Positions 24,171 to 35,899 are shown, numbered from the stretch's first letter. The stretch: DNA of 64,000 bases from Acanthacorydalis orientalis (GCA_034766995.1 CM068313.1:4340461-4404460), one strand, 5' to 3'. Notes: generated by a model not told the origin, from the letters alone. Translations and numbers: made by a program.

Positions 24171-24300
24171 GAACGGACGCTGTCCGTTCCATACAACCTT
24201 TCACGTGCAGACGCATATATAACTCGAACGGTATAAATGTCAAGAGGTGCTCGTACACTCATCAATGTGTTTATGATCTGCGGATCGGTGCGACGACGCG
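24171..24300 (+). promoter_or_regulatory. Possible promoter with upstream palindrome
   Basis: A perfect inverted repeat with 8-bp arms and a 3-bp spacer (gaacggac gct gtccgttc, 24171-24189) lies about 40 bp upstream of a TATA-like ggtataaatg (about 24229). The stretch is GC-richer than its surroundings. The geometry resembles an IR3 hormone-response element, but the half-site is not canonical. No exon was found downstream. Confidence 0.2.
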
Positions 24301-24399
24301 ATATCAGTGAAAAAAATTGAAACGAAAACAAACGGCCGTCACAATTTCATACCGGACGCGGTGATTAAGGTTTGACAGTGATGCATCGATTAAAGGAAA

Positions 24400-24437
24400 T
24401 ATCGGATGGATGAGATATGTAATCTTTTGTTTATGCA

Positions 24438-24497
<60 letters not shown>

Positions 24498-24759
24498 AGT
24501 TCGTAGATGGATAGATAAATATATACAAAAAAAGATAGGTAGAAAGGTAGACAGACAGAGGTATAAATGGATAGATATAAAATCGATAGATATGTTGATG
24601 GATAGATTGATGAATAAACGAGAAGACGGGCAGATAGACATATAGACATATAGACGGGTAGACAGACATGTTAATAATTCGGATGGATCCGAATGATAAT
24701 CTGATGTTAAGATATTGCATATCTTAACATCGGAGGGATAAGATATGCGCTGTTTTGTT

Positions 24760-24807
<48 letters not shown>

Positions 24808-26170
24808 TAAATTCATAGATGAAAGCTAAATATATAGAAAAGATAGATAAATAGATATACAAATGAATAGATAAACAGATAGCAGAATAGACGAATTGAT
24901 AGAAAATTGATAGATGGATTGATGGATAGATAGATGGATGGATAATTAAATCGATAGACATATTAATTGTTGAATGGATGAATATATAGGTAAAGAGATA
25001 AAAGTATAGATTGATAAATATTGATTGAAATATGGATAGATAGATGACTAGATAGAGGAATAAATGGATAGATAGGTGGATATATTCATAGATAGAGGCA
25101 TAGGCATCTGGATATGGATATACATAGATAATTGAATGAACAAATGGATGGATAGATGAATAGATCGATAGATAAGTGAATAAATTGGTAGATAAATAGA
25201 GGGCTAAATTATTAAATTGATGGATATAGATATATTCATACTTAGATGAATAGATAAAGATAACTGGATTGGTGAATGTATAGATGTATTAATAGATAGC
25301 ATGACAAATGGGTAGATAAATAGACAGATAGATAGATAGATGGATACACTAACAGGTAGATAGATACATAAATTAATAAATAGAGAGATAAACGGATAGA
25401 GCCATGGATTTATAGATATATGGATATCTGTATAGATATATGGATATACGGACAAATAAATAAGTTAATGAATAGATAAATAGATGGACAGGCGAATAAA
25501 TAGATTGGTAGACAGGTATTTAGATGGATATATTGATAGTTAGATGTGTAGATGGCTAGATGGATGATGAGATGAATAGACAGATGGGTAAATAGAACGA
25601 TAGGTAGATATAGTGATAAATATGTAGACAATTGATTTATAGATATATGAATATGTGGATAGATGGATGGATGAATAGATAGATAGATAAATGGGTGCAT
25701 GGATGGATAATTAGATGGATGGATGAAGGTACTGATAGGTTGATGGATAAACAGATATAGATAAATACAGATGGGAAAATAGAGAGAAGAATAAATGGAT
25801 AAATAGTTTGGTAGATGAAAGTAACGATAGATGGATAAACAGATTGATAGACAGAAAGAAGGATAGATAGATAAACAAGTTGGTAGATAGAAAAAAGATA
25901 AATGAATAAACAGATTGGTAGATAGAAAAAAGAATAGATGAATAAATAGAGAAAAGGATAGATGGATAAATAGTTTAGAAGATAGAGAAAAGGATAGATA
26001 GATTAGTAGATAGAGAGAAGGACAGATAGATAAACAAGTTGGTAGATAGAAAGAATGATAGATGAATAAATAGATTGGTAGATAGGGAAAGGGATAGATA
26101 GAAATATGGGTCAATGAATAGAATAGATAGATAGATATGAATAGGTAGATAAATGGACAGATGATGACAA
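24400..26170. repeat. GATA/GATG-like satellite with (TA)n tracts
   Basis: From about 24500 nearly everything consists of degenerate tetranucleotides of the gata, gatg and aata type, most purely over 24806-26170. Two (TA)n tracts (24440-24494, 24762-24805) are embedded, each preceded by a similar leader (gagatatg..ttttgtttatg), so the left part is a duplication of about 329 bp. The minus-strand open frame of 234 codons (25410-26114, rich in Tyr/Leu/Ser/Ile/Pro) is simply the repeat lacking stops. Confidence 0.9.
24703..24731. repeat. Perfect palindrome, 13-bp arms
   Basis: gatgttaagatat, tgc, atatcttaacatc: two perfect 13-bp arms around 3 bp at the junction between the two duplicated leaders of the GATA satellite. 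Confidence 0.9.
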
Positions 26171-26290
26171 ATAAATGAAAAGATACTTAATACAAAGATA
26201 GATCACTACATGTTGCTTTCATAATCCTGCTTCGTTTTTTTTTTATTTTTCATACGATATATATTCATTTAGTATATTCTCTATCTCTCT

Positions 26291-26353
<63 letters not shown>

Positions 26354-26770
26354 TTAAACACTATTCATCTTGTTGCAATATCAAATATTCGTTCTTAATA
26401 GAAAAACAAGTCGGTTTAATACACAACTTGATTCGAAGTTCCACTGCAGCGAGCTCCACTAACTTCGAAACAGTTTTACATGCAGAACTTTGTTGATAAT
26501 TTGCATTTTAATTCCGTATGGATTCCGAGACTGTTCCGAACTAGTATATACGGATTAAAAATGACCCGTTTTAAAGACACTCGCGGCTAAATACAACGAA
26601 ACATTATTATTCTCTATTCAAATAGTTCTTTTACATAAACGCTCTATAATTGTTTCGAAGCACGACTAGAATTCAAAGAGCGACTGTGTGTGTGTGTGGA
26701 CTCATTATTCGAAGAATATTGTACGAGGAATTTGTGAATGTTTTGAATAATTTTAAGAGTTATATGTATG

Positions 26771-26813
<43 letters not shown>

Positions 26814-27110
26814 AGAGAGAGAGAGAGAAATAGAATTCAATCTTTCAACTTTATTCATTATTTTTTTTCTGATTGATTAGAATTTCTAATTGATTTTTTC
26901 TCAAAATAGTTCGGTGTTTTGTCTACAACTCTCACAAATTTCAAATGAATCGGTCATTTCAAAAACTACATAAGCCATGTTTTTTTTTCAAAATTGTTTT
27001 TTTTTTGGATCTTGTAAAATTTAAATTCTGTGACATGTAGTTTTTGAAATGACAGATTCAATTGTCTAAATCGTAGGGAAGTGCTTGAAATCAACTGAAC
27101 AGTTTTATCA

Positions 27111-27172
<62 letters not shown>

Positions 27173-27478
27173 AATCTGTATTTAAAAGATATGACTAGAC
27201 TATTTTCCAACGTTATTATAACTTTATATCGTTTATATTAACACATTCGTTAATTGGCAATTACCTGTTTAGTTAATTGCTGATGACGTGCAGACATGTT
27301 TATGTCGTTATCTGATGTTCGAATCCCACAAGAATTACCTCTTCGCATTTGACATCAAACGTAATGTGGCTGCTGTGAAGAGATCAAGGAATTAAAGCTT
27401 GCACAGATGTCGGGCGGATGGGCGAACGGAGACTGGAGGCTATGTTCATATACAGAGTTTTACACCTTTATACATACA

Positions 27479-27522
<44 letters not shown>

Positions 27523-27700
27523 ATCCGAAATATGTATTTTTATACAGGTTTTTTTTTGGTCGAGGACTTTATGATGTAATGTTTAGTTTTCTACGTACAG
27601 TTAATTATATGAATTTCATGAATTCATTTATAAAAATGTGTAGTGAGAGAAAGGTAAAAATGAAGAGAATCGTTTGAAAAGTAATAAAACTCAAACGAAA
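26171..27700. other. AT-rich DNA with several (TA)n tracts
   Basis: (TA)n tracts are at 26294-26349, 26764-26825 (ending in a GA run), 27114-27172 and 27480-27519. GC-richer unique DNA at 26430-26720 and 27280-27470 has no recognisable gene. A tRNA-like B-box phrase (gttcgaatccca, about 27317) has no tRNA fold around it. Confidence 0.45.
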
Positions 27701-27840
27701 AAGATATGAGGGCAGTTTAAATAGTAAGCGAATTAAGAGGAAATAATCTGATTTCATATACTTTTTTTATTCAGATTATTTTTGTATATAATCACCTTTA
27801 AATTCTATATACCCAATTCAACGATTAATGGTCTTGTTGA
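27700..27840 (-). pseudogene. Possible mariner C-terminus and TIR
   Basis: The + sequence gagggcagtttaaatag (27708) resembles a mariner TIR. On the minus strand just inside it a frame reads INR, stop, IGYIEFKGDYIQK, like the W.KCIELKGDYVEK tail of mariner transposases. Nothing else of the element is clear. Confidence 0.4.
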
Positions 27841-29200
27841 TATCGTTTTTTTTGTATTTTAGTTTACTTTTCGAATTTTCAGCTTATCAGTTAGTATTTG
27901 TTATCCTCCCAACTCTTCATGTAATACACGAAAAGATGGAAATTACTTTATCCTAAATTGGATTATATAATTGATGGTTAAAGGTATTTTTACATGTTTT
28001 ATGCGTCACAAGACCTTCCTCCAGAGTTGAACGAATCATTCGCGCAGCTTCGACAGTATTTATTTCAACTGGAATGCGAAAAGTGTCTAATTGCATAATA
28101 TGCTGCTTTTCGGACGCCGGCGTGTCCACTACCGTGTTGTGAGGTTATGTCAATTTCTTGACCAAGATATATAGTGTTTTAAGTGTAAATTTTCTACTTC
28201 AAAATCCCAAAAACGACGAGAAAATATTTTAATTTAAAACGAAGTTATAACTGATTCTATGTGAAGGTACCGAATTAACTGTTTTGCGAGGTTATGCCAA
28301 CTGTTTACTCATGATGTACAGTTATGAGCACATGAAAATCTTAAAACAACGATAACATATTTAAATTTAAAACGGAGTAATGATTGATTCGATTTTCCCA
28401 GATAAGACAGAATGTCAGGTTCAAAATTTTTATGTTACTATCTGAAGACCTTTACATCTGTCTGAAGATATATACTGGTTGTCGGATTTCTGACGACTCC
28501 CAGGATGGTAACCACGCTGAGAGTACTTTTAACATCCCATGATAAGCTCCAGCAAAATCGGTCTACAAGAAAAAAACGGATTCGATTTAAAGGCACCGAA
28601 TTATTTCTTACAACTAATGATTGGTGAAAGAAATGTAATGAAGCAACTACGAGATCAGGAACTACAATCTATGCAGTATTCTTGATAAATTTGAGTCAAA
28701 ACTTTTATATCATATTTCAGTTATCATAAAACCGATTATCTCTCATTTTTAAATACAAACTGATCGAATCAGAATAAAATTATGTTTTTCACTATAACAT
28801 GTCTCCTTTAGATTATTAAACATGTAATTTATAGCAATGCACCGTTCCCTATTTAATTATAGAATTTCTTATTTATATTATTGCACCTGGAAATCACAAC
28901 AATCCTCCCTTCCCTACATCTACATAAAAGTAATTAAGTTCCACTTCTGTCGTGTGTACATGAGCACACACACACACGTTTTTTTTATAATTGAATGTTT
29001 TTATTTCAGAGTTTCATCATTCATTTCTGTAAATTTTTTTAAAAAAAATCTTAAAGAATTCAAATCCTATAATAGTTTGTAAAAGCCATGAAGACAATAT
29101 ATTTTTTTAGAAAAAAAAGAAGCATCAATATAAGTTTCGATCAGATTTCTTGTCTTTTTCCCTATTTACAAACACGAAATTAATATTTATATCCGTTAAA
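27841..29200. other. AT-rich DNA with degenerate tandem repeat at 28130-28610
   Basis: The phrase gaggttatg(t/c)caa with ttgtttac(t)/cttgacca and later tttaatttaaaacg(a/g)ag recurs at about 28141 and 28289, with a weaker third copy near 28560, a spacing near 150 bp. On the minus strand near 28000-28090 a frame reads QLDTFRIPVEINTVEAAR, which may be another transposon relic. No gene is assigned. Confidence 0.4.
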
Positions 29201-29252
29201 CTTTATATATATATATATATATATACTAATAATTCGTTATGTTCTGTTACAG

Positions 29253-29392
29253 TGTTACGTGTCGAGTTTATCTCGGATGACACGTGAGATAAGTTATGAT
29301 TCCCCAGCGCCTACACCATCTTACTGCAACACGGTTCGTCTATCGCCGAGACCGCGGACTTACTTCAGTCCAGTCCAATCCACCGACTACAG
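29253..29392 (+). CDS. Candidate 140-bp internal exon, unknown protein
   Basis: The stretch starts after a good splice acceptor (tatgttctgttacag) and ends at cag followed by the donor gtagttg. Unlike its AT-rich surroundings it has balanced base composition. The first frame is open throughout: CYVSSLSRMTREISYDS, then PAPTPSYCNTVRLSPRP and RTYFSPVQSTDY, leaving two bases of a split codon (phase 0 in, phase 2 out). I do not recognise the protein; it is rich in Ser, Pro, Arg and Tyr. The second frame hits a stop early. No partner exon is certain, though 57735-57770 lies on the same strand. On the minus strand a gtaagt also occurs inside it, so the strand is not beyond doubt. Confidence 0.4.
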
Positions 29393-29557
29393 GTAGTTGA
29401 TTTTTTTTCTACTTTCTATACCAAGCACAGTTCATTCTCCTCTTTCATACCATTTACAATTCACAATATGTATTTTTTTTATTAAACAATCATCTTCTGT
29501 CCACTTTTTATATTGTTAGTAAGTCAAGTTATGACAAGTTTCTCATTCACGTTATAC

Positions 29558-29617
<60 letters not shown>

Positions 29618-29753
29618 CACGTATTTGAGATATTTGGTCGTTTTTTGTTTGTAATCATGATGTTTTTGGGGAAACAGGACCGAGACAATAGCCTTTTACA
29701 TCCATTAATGTTGACTTGGTTATTTTTCCTGTTCTCAAATAGTGACATCTAGG

Positions 29754-29808
<55 letters not shown>

Positions 29809-30961
29809 TTATTAAAAGGAAAGGGTAAAATACTCTGATTGTGTAAATGTATTCCAGAACTCAAAATAAAAATGCCAAGTGACAAAATAAAATTAATACT
29901 GTTTATTTATTATTAACAAAAGATACACTTTTTGTGTAACTAAGCAACGTCTCGTTACCATGACGCTGTAGCTGCAATTACACACACATGTACAATTTGA
30001 CAATATATATATATATATATATATATACACTCAACCCTTCTATAACAAGGTTAATTCGTATCGTGTTGTATCGAAACCATGTAAAGTGAAACCTAGAATT
30101 AATACAAATCAGGGAAATCCGTTCGTGTTATATCGAAACCGTGTTTTCGAAGTATCGTGCTATATCTGAATCTTGTTTAGTAAAATTTCAGAATAATATA
30201 AATCGGAGGAATTTATTCCAAGTATTTTTAATGATTTTAAGAGTTCACCCATTAAACCGAAAATAAGAACTTTTTTGAAATCAAATATTTTTTTAATTTT
30301 CATTGTTACAGTCTTCTAAAACCACTATTTGTCTAACCTCTTTTATTTTAATGGGCTGAATGTTCTGCTCACTTGTATTTTCCTTATTAACTCTAACTGA
30401 ATTAATTGTGGACATCGATTCCTTCTTACTTTGTAATTCTGAAAAAATCTCTCGATAAGGAGCTAAGCATCTTTTCAGTTCTCTTTTAAACTTTCCACTA
30501 CACACTACTGAATGGTCTTTTTCAATGAAATAATCTCTATTTTTATACAAAACGCTGTTACTCACCTTAGTTATATTTTTCTTTTCTCTAATATCAAGTT
30601 ATTTTTCTTCAATAAATGTGAAAGCGAACGGCGTCTCTATAAATGTGACCAACCTCTTTTGACAATTGAAGTATCAGAAAACACATATTTTTCATGATGG
30701 CCGTAAAAATTCATAATGTCATAAAAGATTTACATTATACCAGTAAGTGTTTTGGAAAATATTTTGGTACATAATGGAAAAATATTTTTATTACACACAA
30801 GCAAAAGTCTAAATATCTCAATATGAAAAATATATGGTAGTCCACTGCTATAATTACCGGCACAAATATGCATTTTAAAATCGATCATTGATATTTCCAC
30901 TAAATTGAAACTATATTAATTTTTACACTACGTTTCAAATTTACATATTTATCAATTACAT

Positions 30962-30963
<2 letters not shown>
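29393..30963. other. AT-rich DNA, no gene
   Basis: (TA)n tracts are at 29561-29614, 29757-29805 and 30004-30027. Between 30030 and 30240 short phrases (tcgtgttgtatcgaaacc, gttcgtgttatatcgaaacc) repeat two or three times, a degenerate tandem of about 70 bp. No gene is seen. Confidence 0.45.
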
Positions 30964-31015
<52 letters not shown>

Positions 31016-31021
31016 GTATAT

Positions 31022-31055
<34 letters not shown>

Positions 31056-31096
31056 GTATATATATGTATATATATATATATATATGTATGTATATA

Positions 31097-31137
<41 letters not shown>

Positions 31138-31146
31138 ATATATATG

Positions 31147-31211
<65 letters not shown>
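30964..31211. repeat. Compound (TA)n/(TATG)n microsatellite, about 250 bp
   Basis: The longest simple repeat in the window: TA runs punctuated by tatgta at irregular intervals. Open frames on both strands through it are artefacts. Confidence 0.95.
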
Positions 31212-31214
<3 letters not shown>

Positions 31215-32260
31215 GTAATATAAGATGTCATTACTGTTAGCATTGTTCGCATTCAGTGAACTAGAAAGGAACTATCGAATGACACGACCGATCTTGAATA
31301 ACAAAGATACATCGATTAATTACGATTAGATCTTTGCGTTTCGCGCACTTGTGTGTACTGTAATGAACCGACGAGTGCCCCAACATAATTCCTGCTCGTT
31401 TGAAATATAAGCTCGAGCAATAAATAAAATCTTAACGATGTTGGAAAACAGTACAGTTTAGTTTGTCTGTGCGCGCTGTTTGTTTTTTTTTCATATTATT
31501 ACCGACTGTACTTTAGTTAAACACCTCCGCGGAATTATCTACAATTACATAACGGGAATAATAAATAATGAGACGGGAGTGCTTTTGTAAAAATATTCAA
31601 CATTATATATATATATATATATGTTTGAAATAAAAAACTCTATTAAACGTGCTATTGTTGTAGTAAAATTGTTTTTTTTCTCATCGTTTATTTACTATTA
31701 TGGGGTAACGTTACTTACCTATCAAGAAAATGTTTGTATTTCTTGTTTTACTACATAGTTGTTATATTTTGGATATTTTATATATGTTTATAACATAAAT
31801 GCTGCAGGTTTAAAATAGAAACAACAAATATTTGCTTACTATTATTGTTTAATACAAATTATTGCTACAATGAATATAACCACACGGGTTCTGTTACTTG
31901 ACTGACTTATGAGATCTCAGCTACCGTTTATATACTGTCCTCTGTATGATTAAATTGTATTTTATCTAAGTGTGTGATCACAGGGATCACGACAGGAACG
32001 TGACAATACTTTTGTTAAGGCGGATACATAACTTAGATAATGACAGGTCAGTTGAAATTCATTAGTCAGAACGGTCATACCGTACCTCATTTACAAATAA
32101 GTACAGTAGTGAGGATGGATACATAACAGTTGTACGTTGGTCATTTGAGAGTATGGTAAAAAGCGAGTTAAACGCCGCTTTTTATCCCCACGCGTTTTGA
32201 TTTTTGTTAATAGAGATTAAAAAAAAAACGTTGTTTTATATTCGGGAAAGGCCTATGGTA
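31212..32260. other. Non-coding stretch
   Basis: A GC-richer patch (31240-31560) has no recognisable exon. The remainder is AT-rich with a (TA)n tract at 31604-31621. Confidence 0.4.
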
Positions 32261-32530
32261 CTCGCTTATACTGCTAATGCATTTCTCTGCCTGTCATGTA
32301 AATGCCACCAGGTGGCGCTATCAACAAGTCAGCCCGCGGACCTCTCTTTCACTCCTCCGTTTGCTCTTATCGCACTAATTCACTTCATACATTCCACTCA
32401 AAGTGGACAATCAGTACAGGAGACATCGAGCACTTCCGAGAAGTACCGACCTACTACTAGCGCCACCGCATCAATAGTTTACAGAGCAGTTACCACGATC
32501 GCAAGGCGAGTATCGTAGGCCTGATTCAGA
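32261..32530. promoter_or_regulatory. GC-richer island with two CTCF-like motifs
   Basis: ccaccaggtggcgc at 32305-32318 fits the CTCF consensus (CCASYAGRKGGCRC) at every position. A second, weaker site on the opposite strand is at 32458-32470 (complement tgcggtggcgcta). The last 85 bp (32440-32524) are a repeat also found at 57079-57160. CTCF is conserved in most insects as an insulator protein. Binding here is inference. Confidence 0.4.
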
Positions 32531-33149
32531 CCAACACGGTAATTTATTTGTGCAAGTTTCAGAACCGTATTTCGATAAAATGAACGATTTGTCCAGATGA
32601 AATTCTTATTTCTCGCGAAACTTTTTCCATTTTCTCAACAGTTAAATTTACATAAATCTATTTTCGATTTCTCCGTACGAAAAGTACGTCTTGAAGAGAT
32701 CTTTTCCGAGAATTAAATAAATAGAAAACTAATATGACACAATGTCAATCGCTCGTTTCAATATATTTTATATACCTGTGGGTTTGTCTAGGAATTTTGA
32801 TCCTGTGCGCTCATACACGTATGCACGTGTATAATAAAAACTAATACATTTTTTCCCTCTATATTCATTTTTAAAGAATATTCGCGCTTGATTCAACAGT
32901 TGACGAAATTCAACGTGGGACATTATATTCCCATCTCGAATTTATTATTTTTCGAATGTCATACGCGCGTTTCGTTTGCTCACTCTTTCTCTGTGTGTGT
33001 ATGTGTATATATACATTTCAGCTGTGAAATAGAACGTAAAAACGGTTCATTCGTATCGTTGCATAATCAAATATTGTATTTAGAATGTCAATACATATTC
33101 GATATTTATGTAATTCTGTACTGGTTTGTTTTATTTTAATTTTTTTTAC

Positions 33150-33186
<37 letters not shown>
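32531..33186. other. AT-rich DNA up to the Tc1 relic
   Basis: No gene is recognised. A (TA)n tract at 33153-33186 directly borders the Tc1 left TIR. Confidence 0.5.
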
Positions 33187-33189
<3 letters not shown>

Positions 33190-34177
33190 TCGTGTGCATG
33201 AAAACTGCAGTGAAGCAATTAATGTTTCAGAATTCAAAAATTTTACTTTAAATAAATTGAAATTGAAATTACAGTGCCATCTCTTATCAATAATATCTTT
33301 TAAATATTGAATTTACATTAAGTTGATAGCACTGTGCTTTTACTGTCTCTCTCTGGAAACTTTCGAGTTAAATTTTATAGTGACAATTTTACATGTGCAA
33401 CAAAACAGCAGTCTTTCTCTCTTTGGTTTGATTTTGGTGTTACATTTCGAATAAGTTTAATATTTTTCTTCATTCGTAAAGGTAGGAGGTTCAAAATATT
33501 ATTTTGTGTAAAATAATGCTGATTTACTCGTTTTAAATTAGCAGAAATGGGTCGAAGAAAACAGTATACACCGGAGATGAAATCTCTAATCAAAAAAATT
33601 TATGAAGGAAAAACGTACAAGTTTATAAAGAATATTTTAGGATGAAATGCGGAAATGATAACAAATGCTGTAAAGTGGAAGAAAAATCAGGAAAACGGGG
33701 ATGAAAGAAAAAAGTCTTCTTTAAAAGACGGATATAATAGTTTCAGCAAAACGCGTTCCATTTAAGACCTCTATTCAAATGAAACAAGAATTGAATCTTC
33801 CAATTTGCACTTTATCAACCAGAAGTACGTTTTCAATCCTAATTTAAAAGCTAGATCTCGATGAGAGGCTCCATTACTGAACTACAAGACAAGTGAAAAA
33901 GTGGCCCGTGTTTGCCAAAGAACATGTAAAATGGTCTTCCAGAAAATGCCATAATACTTTATGGTCTGATGTATCAGAAATCGTATTATTTGATGCCAAA
34001 GTATACCAGAAATATGGTCAAACACTTCCGCGTTTAAAATCTAATTATCAATATACTACTAAGTTGCTCAAACATAGAGGATGTAGCTTTGTAGTTGGGG
34101 ATTGATCCTTGTGGTATGGCGCTGGTCATATTTTCTAGATCAAAGAAAAAATTAATGCTTGTATTTACTTGGATATA

Positions 34178-35092
34178 CGAGGTCAGACAATTAAGTAATG
34201 CGACCGATTTTTTTTCTCGGCCTGTGGTAACACTGCGAACCTGTAACTCCGCCACCGTAATAGCAGATCCCTACTCTCTCGATTGAGACCTTGATCACCC
34301 TCGTACGATCATTTCTTCGCCAGCTGTTTAGTGTTTTGTAACAACGCGCGAGTAGTGCGTCACGAAAATGGAACAGAGAAATTTAGAGCAACGGTGCGCG
34401 ATAAAATTTTGTGCAAAACTCGGCGAAACCGCGACAGAAACTTATGAAAAAGTGCTTAAAGTGTATGGTAGTGATGCCCTGAGTCGTAGTCAGGTGCTTC
34501 GGTGGCATGCCGATTTTAAAAAAGGCCATTTTAAAAAAGGCGATTTTAAAGTGAAAACCATGTTCATTTGCTTCTTCGACAGCAAAGGGGTGGTTCACAA
34601 AGAGTTCGAACCACCTGGACAAACCGTAAATCAAGTATTCTACCGCAATGTGCTCGAAAAATTACGAAAAAGGGTGCTCAGAGTGCGTCCAGAGATCGCG
34701 AAGACTTGGGTTCTGCATCACGACAATGCTCCCTGTCACAGTGTGTTCAGTGTCTCTCAGTTTTTGGCGTCTAAAGGCATCGCAACGTTACCACAACCGC
34801 CCTATTCACCGGACATGTCACCCTGCGACTTTTTCCTATTCCCCCATATGAAAAAATTTGTCAAAGGTCGACATTTTGACTCCGTTGAAGATATCCAAGA
34901 ATCTGTGACGAGGGTACTCGGAGAGGTCCCACAAGAAGTGTTCCAGAATTGTTACGAAAACTGGAAAACTCGCTGGAATAAGTGTATAGATGCGGGAGGG
35001 GACTACTTTGAAGGGGATCGCAGCGATGTACCTTAATTTTTAAATATACTCGATTTTTGAATTTTGTCGCATTACTTAATTGTCTGACCTCG
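34178..35092 (+). mobile_element. Internally deleted mariner (DD34D), 915 bp, inserted in Tc1
   Basis: Left TIR cgaggtcagacaattaagta (34178-34204) and right TIR 35066-35092 are perfect 27-bp inverted repeats, and TA duplications flank both (34176-34177, 35093-35094). The perfect TIRs and clean target duplication mean it is far younger than the Tc1 relic around it. It carries one continuous but internally deleted transposase frame. Confidence 0.95.
34368..35036 (+). CDS. Internally deleted mariner transposase, 222 aa
   Basis: Residues 1-52 (MEQRNLEQRCAIKFCAKLGE...SQVLRWHADF) are the first helix-turn-helix domain of a mariner transposase. Residues 63-222 are the distal catalytic domain, with HHDN (Asp119) and YSPDMSPCD (Asp154), a 34-residue spacing diagnostic of DD34D mariners. 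Full-length relatives have about 340-350 residues. The missing part includes the linker, the second DNA-binding motif and the first catalytic Asp (the TGDEKW-type motif), so the product cannot catalyse transposition. The junction is a near-repeat, FKKGHFKKGDF, encoded by ttttaaaaaaggc repeated in tandem, suggesting a microhomology-mediated deletion. The frame remains open throughout, so a truncated DNA-binding protein could still be made. No host exon is fused to it. Confidence 0.9.
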   Translation: MEQRNLEQRCAIKFCAKLGETATETYEKVLKVYGSDALSRSQVLRWHADFKKGHFKKGDFKVKTMFICFFDSKGVVHKEFEPPGQTVNQVFYRNVLEKLRKRVLRVRPEIAKTWVLHHDNAPCHSVFSVSQFLASKGIATLPQPPYSPDMSPCDFFLFPHMKKFVKGRHFDSVEDIQESVTRVLGEVPQEVFQNCYENWKTRWNKCIDAGGDYFEGDRSDVP

Positions 35093-35330
35093 TACTATCA
35101 AGATAATAAGAATAATAAGATAATGATATATAAGAATATCATTTTTCCATTTTCAGAAGATGAAATGCTTCTAAAGTTTATACAAAACAACGATACAAAA
35201 CGTACTTCTCAAAAATCACAAATTTTAAAAATATTACTTTTTAATTCTCAACTGCAAATTCCGCATATTTTCATATATTACAGCCTAATAAATTCAAACC
35301 CAGTCATTTTCTAATTCATAGCAGTAGTTT

Positions 35331-35899
35331 ATTACAAGAAATAGAACTATGAACGTACAAGAAAGATGTCCAGCGCTCTGAATTTGTTAAGTAAAAGTTT
35401 CGACGCGTATATCATCCGACATTCCTGTGCAGACGAGCACCGCGCGAAGCCGTCCATACGTTCCAGATACTCTCGAGTACTCGTTACGGAGACACGAATA
35501 TATTTCATGTTAAATGTGCCCGCCGTACCGACTGAAATCTCAAGGTGCACACGCTGCCGCACGTAATGACACAATTTGATACTGTGGCTGTGGCGGCCGT
35601 GTGCGTCGGGCATTATGTTTCGAAATTAATTGGAAAGTTGCTGGTCGTGCGCCGCCGTTCGTGCCCTTTTTATATTGTCGAGAAAACAGCGACTCCTATC
35701 CGATTACCGTCGCCGGCCGTGGACTGTTTTTCATTATACAGTGACGTGTGCGGTGCAAGACAACCGATTGCATTCTGTAGATTGCGTCGTCGGGTGTATG
35801 AGTATTTATTACCTCGAGCCCGTGTCTCTTCTTATTCTAGCGTCGACGAAGATGAACGGTTTTGATTTATCGATACTTATTCGAGTTGCACGTTTATGA

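Larger units (their letters stand above)
33187..35330 (+). pseudogene. Tc1-type transposon relic, interrupted
   Basis: Starts at a TA with a Tc1-like TIR (cagtcgtgtgcatgaaaa). A start at 33547 gives MGRRKQYTPEMKSLIKKIYE (DNA-binding N-terminus), then broken frames. At 33895-34100 KWPVFAKEHVKWSSRKC, LWSDVSEIVLFDAKVYQKYG and a TTKLLKHRGCSFVV block match the Tc1 catalytic region (usual ...FAKEHVDWPKEKW..ILWTDESK..LFG). The frame then reads IKEKINACIYLDI and is cut at 34175 by an inserted mariner. It resumes after 35095 with KNIIFPFSEDEMLLKFI and QNNDTKRTSQ (usual QQDNDPKHTS). Several stops and a changed catalytic motif show it is dead. No right TIR is visible. Confidence 0.85.

Noticed and set aside
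25410..26114. 234-codon minus-strand frame
   Set aside because: It is the GATA-like satellite read in a stop-free frame; composition is only Tyr, Leu, Ser, Ile, Pro and His repeats.
27300..27335. Possible tRNA (B-box gttcgaatccca)
   Set aside because: No A box at the right distance and no cloverleaf can be drawn from the flanking bases.
30956..31252. Overlapping open frames on both strands
   Set aside because: Microsatellite translation only.
32888..33139. 83-codon + frame with an internal splice-acceptor-like site
   Set aside because: AT-rich composition, hydrophobic tail from T-rich DNA, no family match.
34368..35036. Domesticated transposase fusion like SETMAR
   Set aside because: TIRs and TA duplications enclose the frame exactly and no host domain is joined to it; it is an ordinary transposon deletion derivative.
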